Notes: a model not told the origin generated them from the sequence alone. DNA of 64,000 nt from Oasisia sp. SBJ-2009 (GCA_964017155.1 OZ024855.1:4154690-4218689), one strand, 5' to 3'. Counted from the first letter of the stretch, positions 49,439 to 61,060 are shown. Translations and numbers: made by a program.

Positions 49439-49620
49439 GATGTACCAACCACCTGAAGAGTCATGCGGGGGTGATAGAGAGCCCCAACTTCCTGAAGGGT
49501 TACCCCGGCTCCCAGGACTGTGTGTGGGTGGTGGAGGCGACTCGGGGCAACGCCCTCAACGTCTCCTTCTCTCACTTCGCCCTCGAGGCTTCTGACGACT
49601 GCGAATATGACTACCTCGAG
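49439..49620 (+). CDS. CUBN: cubilin exon, CUB8 first half
   Basis: Phase 1 to phase 0. Reads CTNHLKSHAGVIESPNFLKG, QDCVWVVEATRGN, FALEASDDCEYDYLE. It matches human CUB8, which also starts without CGG (CENVV) and has GILESIGYP. Donor GAG|GTTGGT is weak. Confidence 0.95.
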
Positions 49621-49624
49621 GTTG

Positions 49625-51305
49625 GTCCCAGGTCCCCTATGAGTATCTCATGGCTGGTTTTAGGTCCTCTGAGTACCCTATGATTGGTCGTAGGTCCTCT
49701 CTGGGTTCCTCATGATTGGTGCTAGGTCCTGTCTATTAGGTCCTCACCATGTTCATATTAGGTCTTTTCTGTGAGGACCTCCTACTTGGTGTTAGGTCCG
49801 CTATAAGAATAATATTTTTTTTTTCATATAGCACCATATTGTTTGTGGTGCTACACATGTTACTATTAAAATGGGAAATTGTTATGCAATAAGATGAATA
49901 CTAATGTTTTAAAATAAATGATAAAAAATGTGTGTGTGTGTGTATATAAATAAGCGAAATTACTACAGCATTAAATAGTGTAGTATTTAAAAAAATACCA
50001 ATTTGTCATAAAAATGTAATTGTTAATCTAGCAAAAATTTATAAATATATTTATATTTTTGATAATAGTAATAAATAATTTAGTAAAATATATATTAAAA
50101 AATTGACCTTGGTGTTAGATCCTCTCTGTTACGTCCTCCCCACATTCGTCTTAAGTCTTCTCTGTGAGTACCTTGAAGTTTTAGAATATCCTTAGGTTTG
50201 TGTTACTTCCTCTCTGATTACATACAGGTTCATATTATGTCCTCTATGAGTACCTAAATGTTCATATTAGGTTCTCTATGAGTACCTAAATGTTCATATT
50301 AGGTTCTCTATGAGTACCTAAATGTTCATATTAGGTTCTCTATGAGTACCTAAATGTTCATATTAGGTTCTCTATGAGTACCTAAATGTTCATATTAGGT
50401 TCTCTATGAGTACCTAAATATTCATATTAGGTTCTCTATGAATACCTAAGTGTTCATATTAGGTCCTCTATGAGTACCTAAATGTTCATATTAGGTCCTC
50501 TATGAGTACCTAAATGTTCATATTAGGTCCTCTACGAGCACCTAAATATCCATATTAGGTCCTCTAAGAGTACATAAATATTCATATTAGGTACTCTAGG
50601 AGTACCTAAATGTTCATTTTAGGTCCTCTAGGAGTACCCAGATGTTCATGTTAGGTCCTCTATGAGTACCTAAATGTACATATTACGTCTTCTATGAGTA
50701 CCTAAATGTTCATATTAGGTCCTCTATGAGTACCTAAATGTTCATATTACGTCTTCTATGAGTACCTAAATGTTCATATTAGGTCCTCTATGAGTACCTA
50801 AATGTTCATATTACGTCTTCTATGAGTACCTAAATGTTCATATTAGGTCCTCTATGAGTACCTAAATGTTCATGTTAGGTCCTCTACGAGCACCTAAATA
50901 TCCATATTAGGTCCTCTATGAGTACCTAAATGTTCATATTAGGTCCTCTATGAGTACCCAGATGTTCATATTAGGTCCTCTATGAGTACCTAAATGTTCA
51001 TATTACGTCTTCTATGAGTACCTAAATGTTCATATTAGGTCCTCTATGAGTACCTAAATGTTCATGTTAGGTCCTCTACGAGCACCTAAATATCCATATT
51101 AGGTCCTCTATGAGTACCTAAATGTTCATATTAGGTCCTCTATGAGTACCCAGATGTTCATATTAGGTATTCTATGAGTACCTAAATGTTCATATTACGT
51201 CTTCTATGAGTACCTAAATGTTCATATTACGTCTTCTATGAGTACCTAAATGTTCATATTACGTCTTCTGTGAGTACCTATATGTCCATGTTAGGTCCGC
51301 TATGA
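49625..51305. repeat. 32-bp minisatellite in two blocks, about 33 copies
   Basis: Diverged copies at 49625-49800 start just after the CUB8 donor. The main block is 50205-51305, with unit GTACCTAAATGTTCATATTA plus GGTCCTCTATGA. The sequence right after the donor (CCCAGGTCCCCTATGAGTATC) resembles the unit, suggesting it arose there. Between the blocks (about 49805-50200) the sequence is AT-rich and unique. Confidence 0.9.
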
Positions 51306-51311
51306 GTTGAG

Positions 51312-51312
<1 letters not shown>

Positions 51313-51352
<40 letters not shown>
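51313..51352. repeat. (TTG)n microsatellite
   Basis: About 13 TTG units, directly after the 32-bp array. Confidence 0.96.
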
Positions 51353-51689
51353 CTGTTCTGTTTATTTCACTAAGTTTCATTCCATTTATACATTATTTTA
51401 TAGATGTTGTTGCCACCATTCATTTTAATTTAACATAAAACATTCCCCTGTTGTGTTTGTAACTGTCATTTATCTGTAGTTTATCTCACAAAGGAATGTG
51501 ATGTGTACACATTTTATTAGAGCAACATAATTGTTTTATATTTATTTTCAAAACTTACATATAACCGTATTTGCAAATAATTCAACTTGTATTTAGCCAT
51601 GTCTCTAAACAGGATAGACAATCTTTTTTAAATTGTGAAGAAACTTTCCAAATATGTAAGTTTTAGCAATTAAATGTCTGTTGCCTCAG
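51353..51689. other. intron sequence, nothing recognised
   Basis: Unique AT-rich sequence ending TTGCCTCAG. Confidence 0.5.
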
Positions 51690-51852
51690 TTGCGCGATGG
51701 GACGAATGCTACGTCGCCACTCATTGGGAAATACTGCTACGCTGACCAGCTGCCTGCCCCGGTGACCACCAACAGTAGCGCCCTCTATGTGCACTTTGTG
51801 TCGGACGACAGCGTCGCTCTGTACGGCTTTCGACTGGAGTACGTCACATTCG
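51690..51852 (+). CDS. CUBN: cubilin exon, CUB8 second half
   Basis: Phase 0 to phase 1. Reads LRDGTNATSPLIGKYCYADQ, TTNSSALYVHFVSDDSVALY, GFRLEYVTF. NSSA and the early NAT are possible N-glycosylation sites. Confidence 0.95.
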
Positions 51853-52266
51853 GTGAGTGTCATAAAGGTAGTTGAAAACGTGAAATAGAGCAGAAACCTG
51901 TTAACTAAATATATGAAATTAAATCCCAGCAGGATTAAGTAAGTTACAATAAAAATGGCAAACACAACAGATGAAATGTTTCTTGTACATCCATTATTTA
52001 TATTTTATCAGATGATGAATATTCATTAGATAAATAAATTTAATTTCAATGAACTTGTGTCTAATCTTATCTTACGACATAAGGATGGTTAAACGTCTGA
52101 TATTTTTCACATCATTTTGATTATGCAAAATCATTTCTAAATCAGACTAAATTGTGGAAGGTTCTTTACATGTCATTTAATTAAAAGATTACATGATATT
52201 GAGGATATATAAATTTCAAACTAAAATGAATGACATTCCTACTTATCCTTTCCCCTGTCCGTGCAG
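51853..52266. other. intron sequence, nothing recognised
   Basis: Unique AT-rich sequence; acceptor CCGTGCAG. Confidence 0.5.
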
Positions 52267-52448
52267 GATGCGGAAACGTGTTTCAAACGCCAACGGGAAG
52301 TTTTGGCAGCCCTGGCTACCCCAAACCCTACCCCACTCCACGGGAATGTGCCTGGGCAATCAGGGTGCCACTGGGCAGCAGGATCATTGTGACGATCGAT
52401 GACCTTGACCTTGAGCAGCACTTAACGTGTGACCTTGAGTCTCTCGAA
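52267..52448 (+). CDS. CUBN: cubilin exon, CUB9 first half
   Basis: Phase 1 to phase 0 (GAA|GTAAGG). Reads GCGNVFQTPTGSFGSPGYPK, ECAWAIRVPLGSR, IDDLDLEQHLTCDLESLE, matching human CUB9 TGSFSSPGFPN..IHDFDVEYHSRCNFDVLE. The calcium-site Asp (NFD) is Glu here (DLE). Confidence 0.96.
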
Positions 52449-53116
52449 GTAAGGCCTTTGTAAATCTTAAAAACACCGACCCGGGACACTTTTCAAAGTG
52501 TGCCTGCTTCGCCAGGCCTCATCTAATAAGTTACAGATTCTCTTGAAAATCAATTTGTTATGACAATTTGAAAATTGCTGGTTTTTATGACATCATTTTT
52601 TAAAAGCTTGTGTTAATATTGTTAATATTGTGCACCAGTTGGCTTATGGATGTCACAGTTATTAACCCTGCTTATTAATCCTCTGTTGCATACTGTTACA
52701 ATAAAAATCATAATTATGCAAATACTTATTATAAAAATACGAATGAGGTATCATTTTACTGCTAAATGAACTCTTTATTATAATACAATTATTCTATCTC
52801 TATTATGTTGAATAATCAAGGAGATATTATTAGCCTAACGTCATCCAAAAAATATGAAAAATGAAATGCACTATCCTGTTCCGAAATAATTACTGACCGG
52901 GAAACATTGTGAGACAAACGTAGCCAAACATGTTTACTGCCAAGTAACATAAAAATTAATCATATCCATTGAGCTATAGATAGTGGGGGATATTTGCATT
53001 AACTTAGCCATGGATGGGAGTTTCCCGGAGAGGTGAAGATGATGTTCACTTGGGCAACTGTGTCAAGTGGTACAGTGTCATCTAGCGTGTCTGTCACTGC
53101 AGTTTGTACTCCGCAG
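52449..53116. other. intron sequence, nothing recognised
   Basis: Unique AT-rich sequence. The acceptor used is the second of two close AGs (CTGCAG at 53103, CCGCAG at 53116); only the second keeps the frame. Confidence 0.6.
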
Positions 53117-53285
53117 ATCTTCGGCGGACCAGATGACACATCACCGCGATTGACAAAACTGTGTCACACACAGACCACGGCCCAGCATGTGACAAGCACA
53201 GGCAACCACATGTTTGTGCGCTTCAAGACAAACGGCACACAGAGTGGACGCGGCTTCCACGCGTCCTACAAAACCATCTCAGGAG
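53117..53285 (+). CDS. CUBN: cubilin exon, CUB9 second half
   Basis: Phase 0 to phase 1. Reads IFGGPDDTSPRLTKLCHTQT, HVTSTGNHMFVRFKTNGTQS and GRGFHASYKTISGG. Human CUB9 has IYGGPDFHSPRIAQLCTQRS..STGNELAIRF..GRGFNASW, making this the clearest orthology marker in the window. KTNG replaces the calcium-site KTD. Confidence 0.97.
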
Positions 53286-54252
53286 GTGAGTAACAGGCCA
53301 CGGCTCACAGCCGAGGAATTGTAGAAATTATGTAGAAGTTACATGGTATTTTATACAGCTTATTTATTATTATTATTTAAATAAATTTGTAAAGCAAAGG
53401 TATCTGGATAAAAGCGACTTAATGGCACTACCAATGTGAACAAGTAGATTTGTGCATGTCAAAGCTAAATAAATAAGTTAAATATGTGAAATCAATAAGT
53501 TGAATTAATCAAATAAGTCGAATACACAACTAAATTTACCTGATTGATAGGTAGGCAAAGATTAAAAAAAACAAGGCAAATCTAACACAAATAAAAATTA
53601 TTCATCCCGAAATTAATTTTTTTTTGTCTTTAACCTGTCTACTGCAGTCACCTGGCCACAAGGAACACATTGCATAGTACCGATAACATCCACTATGGAG
53701 TGGGCACCTTGTATTAACATGAATAAACAAAATCTATCCACTGAAAAAAGTCTTAGTAATATGTGTAGGTGCACAAAATAACTTGTTATTCATGCTGCCC
53801 ACTGAATGCAGTAACATTTTAGATATTATACGTCTTTGTTTTATATTAAATGGAGGGTGTTATCCTAGGTTTACTGTCTGCGTGTTATTTACCATATTAA
53901 ACTTATAACAGTGGTCGTAATTTTTGCTTGTTCTGCTGAACAACAAAATGGTAAACAAAACAGCCAGTTTCAAAACAAGCTTTATTAGTGGGATTGCCAA
54001 GATGAGCCAGTTACCCACAATGCCCTTTGATGTTTAACATTCCCATGGTCCAGACAGCAGACTTCCTGTTACAAATTACTGTGCTAACTAATTCCATGTA
54101 GAGGCACATATTCACAACACCAGCATAAATGCAAGAAAGAAAATGTTCTGCGTTTATGTGTGGTCCTCTGTTAAAATGAAGACATATTCATCACTGGATC
54201 ATGCCAGTGAAGAGGCTCGAATCTATGACTTTCTTACATGTTATATTGACAG
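53286..54252. other. intron sequence, nothing firm
   Basis: AT-rich. AAAACAAGCTTTAT at about 53980 also occurs at about 857 in a similar local context, perhaps an old dispersed repeat. Confidence 0.45.
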
Positions 54253-54434
54253 GGTGCGGGGGGAACTTCACGGCTCGCAGTGGGGTGATTACGTCCCAGA
54301 ACTACCCCAACAACTACCCCCACGGCACCGACTGTGCCTGGCTCATCACTGTGGAGCAAGGTCACACGGTGACCTTCACCTTTGAAGACCTTGACCTGGA
54401 GGCCGACGGCGGTTGTTCGTTTGACTACGTCACG
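54253..54434 (+). CDS. CUBN: cubilin exon, CUB10 first half
   Basis: Phase 1 to phase 0 (CACG|GTGAGT). Reads CGGNFTARSGVITSQNYPNN, DCAWLITVEQGH, FEDLDLEADGGCSFDYVT, matching human CUB10 SGEIHSPNYPSPYRSNTDCSW. Confidence 0.96.
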
Positions 54435-54454
54435 GTGAGTGGGTGGCTTAGGGT

Positions 54455-55095
54455 CTAGGACTTGTAGACGTGTTGAAGGTGACTAAGTTGGTGACAAAAT
54501 GTGAATAACTTGTAGACGTGTTGAAGGTGACTAAGTTGGTAACAAAACGTGAATAACTTGTAGACGTGTTGAAGGTGACTAAGTTGGTGACAAAATGTGA
54601 ACAACTTGTAGACGTGTTGAAGGTGACTAAGTTGGTGACAAAATGTGAACAACTTGTAGACGTGTTGAAGGTGACTAAGTTGGTAACAAAACGTGAATAA
54701 CTTGTAGACGTGTTGAAGGTGACTAAGTTGGTGACAAAATGTGAATAACTTGTAGACGTGTTGAAGGTGACTAAGTTGGTGACAAAATGTGAACAACTTG
54801 TAGACGTGTTGAAGTTGACTAAGTTGGTGACAAAATGTGAACAACTTGTAGACGTGTTGAAGGTGACTAAGTTGGTGACAAAATGTGAATAACTTGTAGA
54901 CGTGTTGAAGGTGACTAAGTTGGTGACAAAATGTGAATAACTTGTAGACGTGTTGAAGGTGACTAAGTTGGTGACAAAATGTGAACAACTTGTAGACGTG
55001 TTGAAGGTGACTAAGTAGGTGACAAAATGTGAACAACTTGTAGACGTGTTGAAGGTGACTAAGTTGGTGACAAAATGTGAACAACTTGTAGACGT
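54455..55095. repeat. 48-bp minisatellite, left block, about 13 copies
   Basis: Unit contains ACTTGTAGACGTGTTGAAGG and TGACTAAGTTGGTGACAAAA. It begins about 20 nt after the CUB10 donor. The 16-residue minus-strand frame (LFTFCHQLSHLQHVYK) is an artefact. Confidence 0.96.
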
Positions 55096-55579
55096 GTTAA
55101 CTGATTAGCACTCAAGTCGGGCATTGACGGTCACCCTGAATCTCCTCAGGTCGGCCATAGCCGGCCAGCGAATATATCACAGCATTTGAATTCGGTTTAC
55201 GTGGTTCCATCTAGTGATTAAGATATGTAATAAATGCAACACCTATCTAGATATATAACATTAAATTGTGGATATTTTGGATACTTCAGTTCTCAAAAAT
55301 ATTTACCGCGTTTTCAAAATTGATCAACAATAGATTTTGTTTTTGGACATTTAAAAATGTCCTCCAGCCAGGAGTTGGCCACGTATACAGCTAAAATGTG
55401 TAACATTTTATAACAAGTTATATACCAGTGTGTAGATAATTTAATGTTCTTCTAAATAAACACAATTTGTAGCAGTAGAAATCCAAGCATAACAAAAGTT
55501 ACACTGCAACAAAGTATTTATTTTACAAAACGTTTCAAAATGTCATAGTGCCAATGAAGTAATGGTCAACATATTGTAG

Positions 55580-55621
<42 letters not shown>

Positions 55622-55815
55622 TATATAACAACAGTTTTAACACCACTGTTTAGGTACATGCTTTGTCTACAACATGCATACAACATGCAATTGCGATAAT
55701 TGAATAATAAAGGTGCTAGAGCAAAGACAATGTCGCAAGCAATACTTTTAAACATCTAGGTCAAATATTTGAGGAGCCACAGGCGTTAAAATCAGCTGAG
55801 TGCTAATGAGTCAAC
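55096..55815. mobile_element. 720-bp TIR-bounded insertion inside the minisatellite
   Basis: Ends are GTTAACTGATTAGCACTCA (55096-55114) and, reverse complemented, GTTGACTCATTAGCACTCA (55797-55815), 17 of 19 identical. The same 48-bp repeat lies on both sides. No clean target-site duplication and no coding capacity. It contains an (AT)n run at about 55586-55625. Probably a MITE; the superfamily is unknown. Confidence 0.75.
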
Positions 55816-56271
55816 GTGACTAAGTTGGTGACAAAATGTGACCAACTTGTAGACGTGTTAAAGGTGACTAAGTTGGTGACAAAATGTGAATAACTTGTAG
55901 ACGTGTTGAAGGTGACTAAGTTGGTGACAAAATGTGAATAACTTGTAGACGTGTTGAAGGTGACTAAGTTGGTGACAAAATGTGAATAACTTGTAGACGT
56001 GTTGAAGGTGACTAAGTTGGTGACAAAATGTGAATAACTTGTAGACGTGTTGAAGGTGACTAAGTTGGTGACAAAATGTGAATAACTTGTAGACGTGTTG
56101 AAGGTGACTAAGTTGGTGACAAAATGTGAATAACTTGTAGACGTGTTGAAGGTGACTAAGTTGGTCACAAAATGTGAATAACTTGTAGACGTGTTGAAGG
56201 TGACTAAGTTGGTAACAAAACGTGACCAACTTGTAAACGTGTTGAAGGTGAGTAAGTTGGTGACAAAATGT
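55808..56271. repeat. 48-bp minisatellite, right block, about 9 copies
   Basis: Same unit and strand as 54455-55095. The copies are more uniform than in the left block. Confidence 0.96.
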
Positions 56272-56437
56272 GAACTAAATGTGATGCTAATAGTCCAGCG
56301 TTCTTGATTTCGTGGCCACTCATCAAGTACCCAAAGGCCATATTTACCAGGATTGTCTGTATGTTGTAATAGAGTCTTGTTGTAGACCAGCAGTTGTCAC
56401 AGATTCACCCAGTCTTTAGCCACCCCAACCCTCCACC

Positions 56438-56734
56438 CAGGGCTTTATGCAGGATCCAAGTATTGCCAGTCAGACATGTTATGGTGGACATGTGTATGTT
56501 AACTATTAAGCCAGTTCACAAAGTGTAAATGTCTTTTTTACTACAAACACACATGTGATACAATTTACACTCACTTTCAAGGAATAAGTAACAATATCTA
56601 TGGCTTAGGAAGGCGTTATTTTTGCTCCTTCATTTTTTATCCCGTCATCCTCCCGTCCACCCATATTTCTACCCGTCCATATTCGTTTTTACCCGTCCAA
56701 ATGACGGGTGGACGGGTCTCTGCATAAAGCTATG
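56438..56734. mobile_element. 297-bp hAT-like MITE
   Basis: Left end CAGGGCTTTATGCAG, right end, reverse complemented, CATAGCTTTATGCAG. It is flanked by 8-bp direct repeats CCTCCACC (56430-56437) and CCCCCACC (56735-56742), one mismatch. CAGGG-type ends and an 8-bp duplication fit hAT elements. Interior has ACCCGTCC words, no frame. Confidence 0.82.
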
Positions 56735-56961
56735 CCCCCACCACAGTGTCTGATTGGTGTAAAAAGGAACTGGAATATACTCCTATTATCATGATATAAT
56801 AGATATTAAATTATACCATATGGCCCCGGGATGGCCTTCAAAGAGTGACAGCCTTCAGTCAATCCCCTCCTGTAGACTGACATTGGTAAGACTATGTTTC
56901 ACATACAGACATTTATATGGAATTTATATAGAAGCAGACTTTGTGGTTTGTCTCGTTGTAG

Positions 56962-57124
56962 ATTCACGACGGCAACAACACTGCAGCTGAAGTACTTGGC
57001 AAATTTTGTGGTCACTCGTTGCCTAGCAACCGTGTGAAAACATCAACGACAAACCAGATGTATATACGAATGATGTCAGATCAGTCGGTGGGAGCACGAG
57101 GCTTCAAGGCATCGTATAAGACAG
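56962..57124 (+). CDS. CUBN: cubilin exon, CUB10 second half
   Basis: Phase 0 to phase 1 (AAGACAG|GTGACA). Reads IHDGNNTAAEVLGKFCGHSL, STTNQMYIRMMSDQSVGARG, FKASYKT. Its 3' end is copied in the following array. Confidence 0.95.
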
Positions 57125-57780
57125 GTGACACTTGTGTCATATAAAACAGGCGACACTTGTGTCGTATAAGACAGGCGACACTTGTGTCGTATAAGACAGG
57201 CGACACTGGTGTCGTATAAGACAGGCGACACTTGTGTCGTATAAGACAGGCGACACTTGTGTCGTATAAGACAGGCGACACTTGTGTCGTATAAGACAGG
57301 CGACACTTGTGTCGTATAAGACAGGCGACACTTGTGTCGTATAAGACAGGCGACACTTGTGTCGTATAAGACAGGCGACACTTGTGTCGTATAAGACAGG
57401 CGACACTTGTGTCGTATAAGACAGGCGACACTTGTGTCGTATAAGACAGGCGACACTTGTGTCGTATAAGACAGGCGACACTTGTGTCGTATAAGACAGG
57501 CGACCCTGGTGTCGTATAAGACAGGCGACACTGGTGTCGTATAAGACAGGCGACACTGTTGTCGTATAAGACAGGCGACACTGATGTCGTATAAGACAGG
57601 CGACACTGATGTCGTATAAGACAGGCGACACTGATGTCGTATAAGACAGGCGACACTGATGTCGTATAAGACAGGCGACACTGATGTCGTATAAGTCAGG
57701 CGACACTGATGTCGTATAAGACAGGCGACACTGATGTCGTATAAGACAGGCGACACTGATGTCGTATAAGACAGGTGACA
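57112..57780 (+). repeat. 25-bp minisatellite derived from the CUB10 donor junction, about 26 copies
   Basis: The exon end reads TCGTATAAGACAG|GTGACACTTGTG and the unit is TCGTATAAGACAGGCGACAC plus TTGTG. Nearly every copy has GC where the exon donor has GT. The final copy has GT again. Right-hand copies have CTGATG instead of CTTGTG. Confidence 0.96.
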
Positions 57781-57971
57781 CGTGACACTTGTGTATGAAA
57801 GAATTCTGCACTTATAAAAATTGAAATTATTATTGTCGTAATTATAGGGGTAATATTTGTTATATAATTATATATTTATATAAGGCTGTAGTCATCGTCC
57901 TTTATTCTCTGAGTATGAATTCATCCCATTTGAGTATTCTTTCAATGTAGTGATACGGATTCTTGGTTTGT

Positions 57972-58111
57972 GTTATTTAGTCAATTATTTACCTCTCAAG
58001 AAACTTGTTTTCCCATATAATTTGGCTGCATCTCACAAACTTCTTCAGCGGACTGAAATATACTGAAAAAACAAATACGTTTCTTGTGAGATAAATAATT
58101 TACTAAATAAC
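57972..58111. repeat. 140-bp hairpin (inverted repeat)
   Basis: Left arm 57972-58011 and right arm 58070-58111 are imperfect reverse complements (GTTATTTAGT at the outer ends, CAAGAAAC inside). The loop is about 58 bp. It may be a small MITE; no target-site duplication was identified. Confidence 0.7.
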
Positions 58112-58287
58112 ATTTCAGTATCCATTTCTTGACTGTGACACTGATCCTCTCTCCATGGCTTTAGTCAGGTATATTTTGAACTCACATCTGGCCATTCTCT
58201 CTAGAACAAAACAGACACTGATTTATGACGATATTAAGAAAAGTGTGTACTTAACATGGACATGTATATACATAAATATTATATACA

Positions 58288-58327
58288 TTCATATATATAT
58301 ATATATGTATATATACTATATACATTC

Positions 58328-58374
<47 letters not shown>
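58288..58374. repeat. (TA)n microsatellite
   Basis: Interrupted AT run. Confidence 0.95.
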
Positions 58375-58376
<2 letters not shown>

Positions 58377-58407
58377 TATGTGTAAGTAACTTATTTTCGG
58401 AATGATT

Positions 58408-58434
58408 GTGTGTGTGAGTGTGTGTGTGTGTGTT

Positions 58435-58482
<48 letters not shown>

Positions 58483-58648
58483 TGTGTGTGTGTTTGTTTG
58501 TTTGTGTGAGTGTGTGTGTGTGTGTGTGAATGTGTTTGTGAGTGTGTTTGTGTGTGTGTATGTTTGTGAGTGTGTTTGTGTGTGTGTGAGTGTGTGAGTG
58601 TGTGTGTGAGTGTGTTTGTAAGTGTGTGTGTGTGCGTGCGTGCGTGCA

Positions 58649-58680
<32 letters not shown>

Positions 58681-58682
58681 TG
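58408..58682. repeat. (TG)n with TGAG, TTTG and GTGC variants
   Basis: About 275 bp of TG-rich microsatellite ending in a perfect GTGC run. Confidence 0.95.
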
Positions 58683-58817
58683 TTGAATAAAACTAAATGT
58701 CAGTAAGTTGGTCTATTCCAATCTACACTTGTCTTCCATTGTTGCTTAGCATATAGGGGTGTATATAACAGGGGTGCATCATAATGGCCTAAGTCACTGT
58801 TGAGATCTTGTTGCCAG

Positions 58818-58931
58818 GGTGTGGTGGCCGGGTGGACACGACCAAGGAGGGTGTCATCACGTCCCCTGGCTGGCCCGAGGCGTACAGCCAGAACACACGC
58901 TGCGTGTGGCTCATCATGGCTCCACAACCAG
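58818..58931 (+). CDS. CUBN: cubilin exon, CUB11 first part
   Basis: Phase 1 both sides, so this CUB is split earlier than the others (after MAPQP). Reads CGGRVDTTKEGVITSPGWPE, RCVWLIMAPQP, matching human CUB11 CSWIIQAQPP, which has the same QPP region. Donor CAACCAG|GTACAT. Confidence 0.94.
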
Positions 58932-59235
58932 GTACATAGAGTAACACTGGCCTGCACAGGCCACTCTGCCAGGTACACATAAGTAACACTGGCCCGTACA
59001 GGCCACACAGCCAGGAACATAGATCTAACACTGGTCCATACAGGCCACTCAGCCAGGTACATAGAACTAACACTGGCCCGTTCAGGCCAGTCAGCCAGGT
59101 ACACAGATCTAACACTGGCCCGTACAGGCCACTCAGCCAGGTACATAGAACTAACACTGGCCCGTTCAGGCCAGTCAGCCAGGTACATAGATCTAACACT
59201 GGCCCGTACAGGCCACTCAGCCTGGTACATAGAAC
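58924..59235 (+). repeat. 42-bp donor-containing minisatellite, about 7 copies
   Basis: Each copy carries CAGCCAG followed by GTACATAGA and CTAACACTGGCCCGTACAGG. The first copy is the CUB11 exon end (CAACCAG|GTACATAGAG). One copy has lost GT (CCAGGAACAT). Confidence 0.93.
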
Positions 59236-59893
59236 TAATTGTTAGGGATATATCAATAGGACACGCAAGTGATTGTTATTTCCAGTCCGTTTTGAGCGAC
59301 ATTTAACCAGACCACACACAACTGGTCCCCACCTCATTGTCCGTAAGCGTATTCAAATTCTAAATTACAGCAATACACAAATAATTTGAAAATAGCAACT
59401 TATCTGTACAATAGTTGCCACCTTCTAGATGAGGTTTTATTGCATGGAAACCTATGAAACTTACAAAGGTGGTCTCTGCTGTGGCAGTTACGTCCATAAG
59501 TGAAATAATATGCAGCATGAATGAAAATGGTAAAATAGCGTGAACCTGATGTGGTTGCTGATGAGACTTGTGTTGATGAGGTATTAAAAATATTTTTTTT
59601 TTAATTTACGTGCATGAATTAGGTCTAGAATAACAAAATATGTTGTGAGGTGAAAACAGCAACCTTTTGGTTGCTGTTTCTTTTGCAAATGTTAGCCATG
59701 TGTCAGGACGTTACACAAATTCTCCTGCAGATCCACAGCTAAAGTTTCAATTGTATTTCCAACAATTATTACACGCTCTGATGCACAGAATATGGTAATG
59801 TTATACATTTGTGTCAAATACTTTTGTAAAGTTATCTACATTAAATAATAAACCATCGTAACTATTTAGTATGACGTGATTTATTTTATGTAG
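59236..59893. other. intron sequence, nothing recognised
   Basis: Unique AT-rich sequence ending TTATGTAG. Confidence 0.5.
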
Positions 59894-60139
59894 ATCAAAA
59901 GGTCAGCCTGACCCTGACCCACATGGACATAGCGTCCACCAGTGAGGGATGCCAGGGTGATTCACTGCGGATCCTCAACGGTGATGAGCAGGAGACGTCA
60001 CAGACAGCTGTGCCCTACTGCGGCACACATCTCCCAGCCACCATCACCACGCCCGGCCCTCTCATGGTCCTCATCTTCCGCTCAGACTCAGACACTGAAG
60101 GAACGGGCTTCAGAGCAATCTACTCCTCCTCTGTGTCAG
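59894..60139 (+). CDS. CUBN: cubilin exon, CUB11 second part
   Basis: Phase 1 both sides. Reads DQKVSLTLTHMDIASTSEGC, QGDSLRILNGDEQ, YCGTHLP, LIFRSDSDTEGTGFRAIY. Keeps all CUB landmarks, but the Glu before the third Cys is not at its usual place (IASTSEGC). Confidence 0.95.
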
Positions 60140-60145
60140 GTGGGC

Positions 60146-61060
60146 ACTTCACAACCACCTCACAACCACCTCACAACCACCTCACAACCACCTCACAACC
60201 ACCTCACAACCACCTCACAACCACCTCACAGTCACCTCACAACCACCTCACAACCACCTCACAATCAACTCACAACCACCTCACAACCACCTCACAACCA
60301 CCTCACAACCACCTCACAACCACCTCACAATCACCTCACAATAACCTCACAACCACCTCACAACCATCTCACAATCACCTCACAAGCACCTCACAACCAC
60401 CTCACAACCACCTCACAACCACCTCATAACCACCTCACAACCACCTCACAATCACCTCACAATCACCTCACAATCACCTCATAACCACCTCACAACCACC
60501 TCACAACCACTTCACAACCACCTCACAATCACCTCACAACCACCTCACAACCACCTCACAACCACTTCACAACCACCTCACAATCACCTCACAATAACCT
60601 CACAACCACCTTACAACCATCTCACAATCACCTTACAACCACCTCACAACCACCTCACAACCACCTCACAACCACCTTACAACCATCTCACAACCACCTT
60701 ACAACCACCTCACAACCACCTTACAACCACCTTACAACCATCTCACAACCATCTCACAACCACCTCACAACCACCTCACAACCACCTTACAACCACCTCA
60801 CCACCACCTTACAACCATCTCACAACCACCTCATAACCACCTCACAACCACCTCACAACCACCTTACAACCACCTCACAACCACCTCACAATCACCTCAC
60901 AACCACCTCACAACCACCTCACAACCACCTCACAACCACCTCACAATCACCTCACAACCACCTCACAACCACCTCACAATCACCTCACAATCACCTCACA
61001 ATCACCTCAGAATCACCTCACAACCACCTCACAACCACCTCACAATCACCTCACAATCAG
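60146..61060. repeat. 11-bp minisatellite, about 83 copies
   Basis: Unit CACCTCACAAC, with CACCTTACAAC, CATCTCACAAC and CACCTCACAAT variants. It starts 7 nt after the CUB11 donor and is open in the CUB11 frame to about 60429. Confidence 0.95.

Noticed and set aside
53103..53116. Upstream CTGCAG acceptor for CUB9 second half
   Set aside because: Gives a stop after a few codons; the CCGCAG 14 nt further on keeps frame and matches human IYGGPD.
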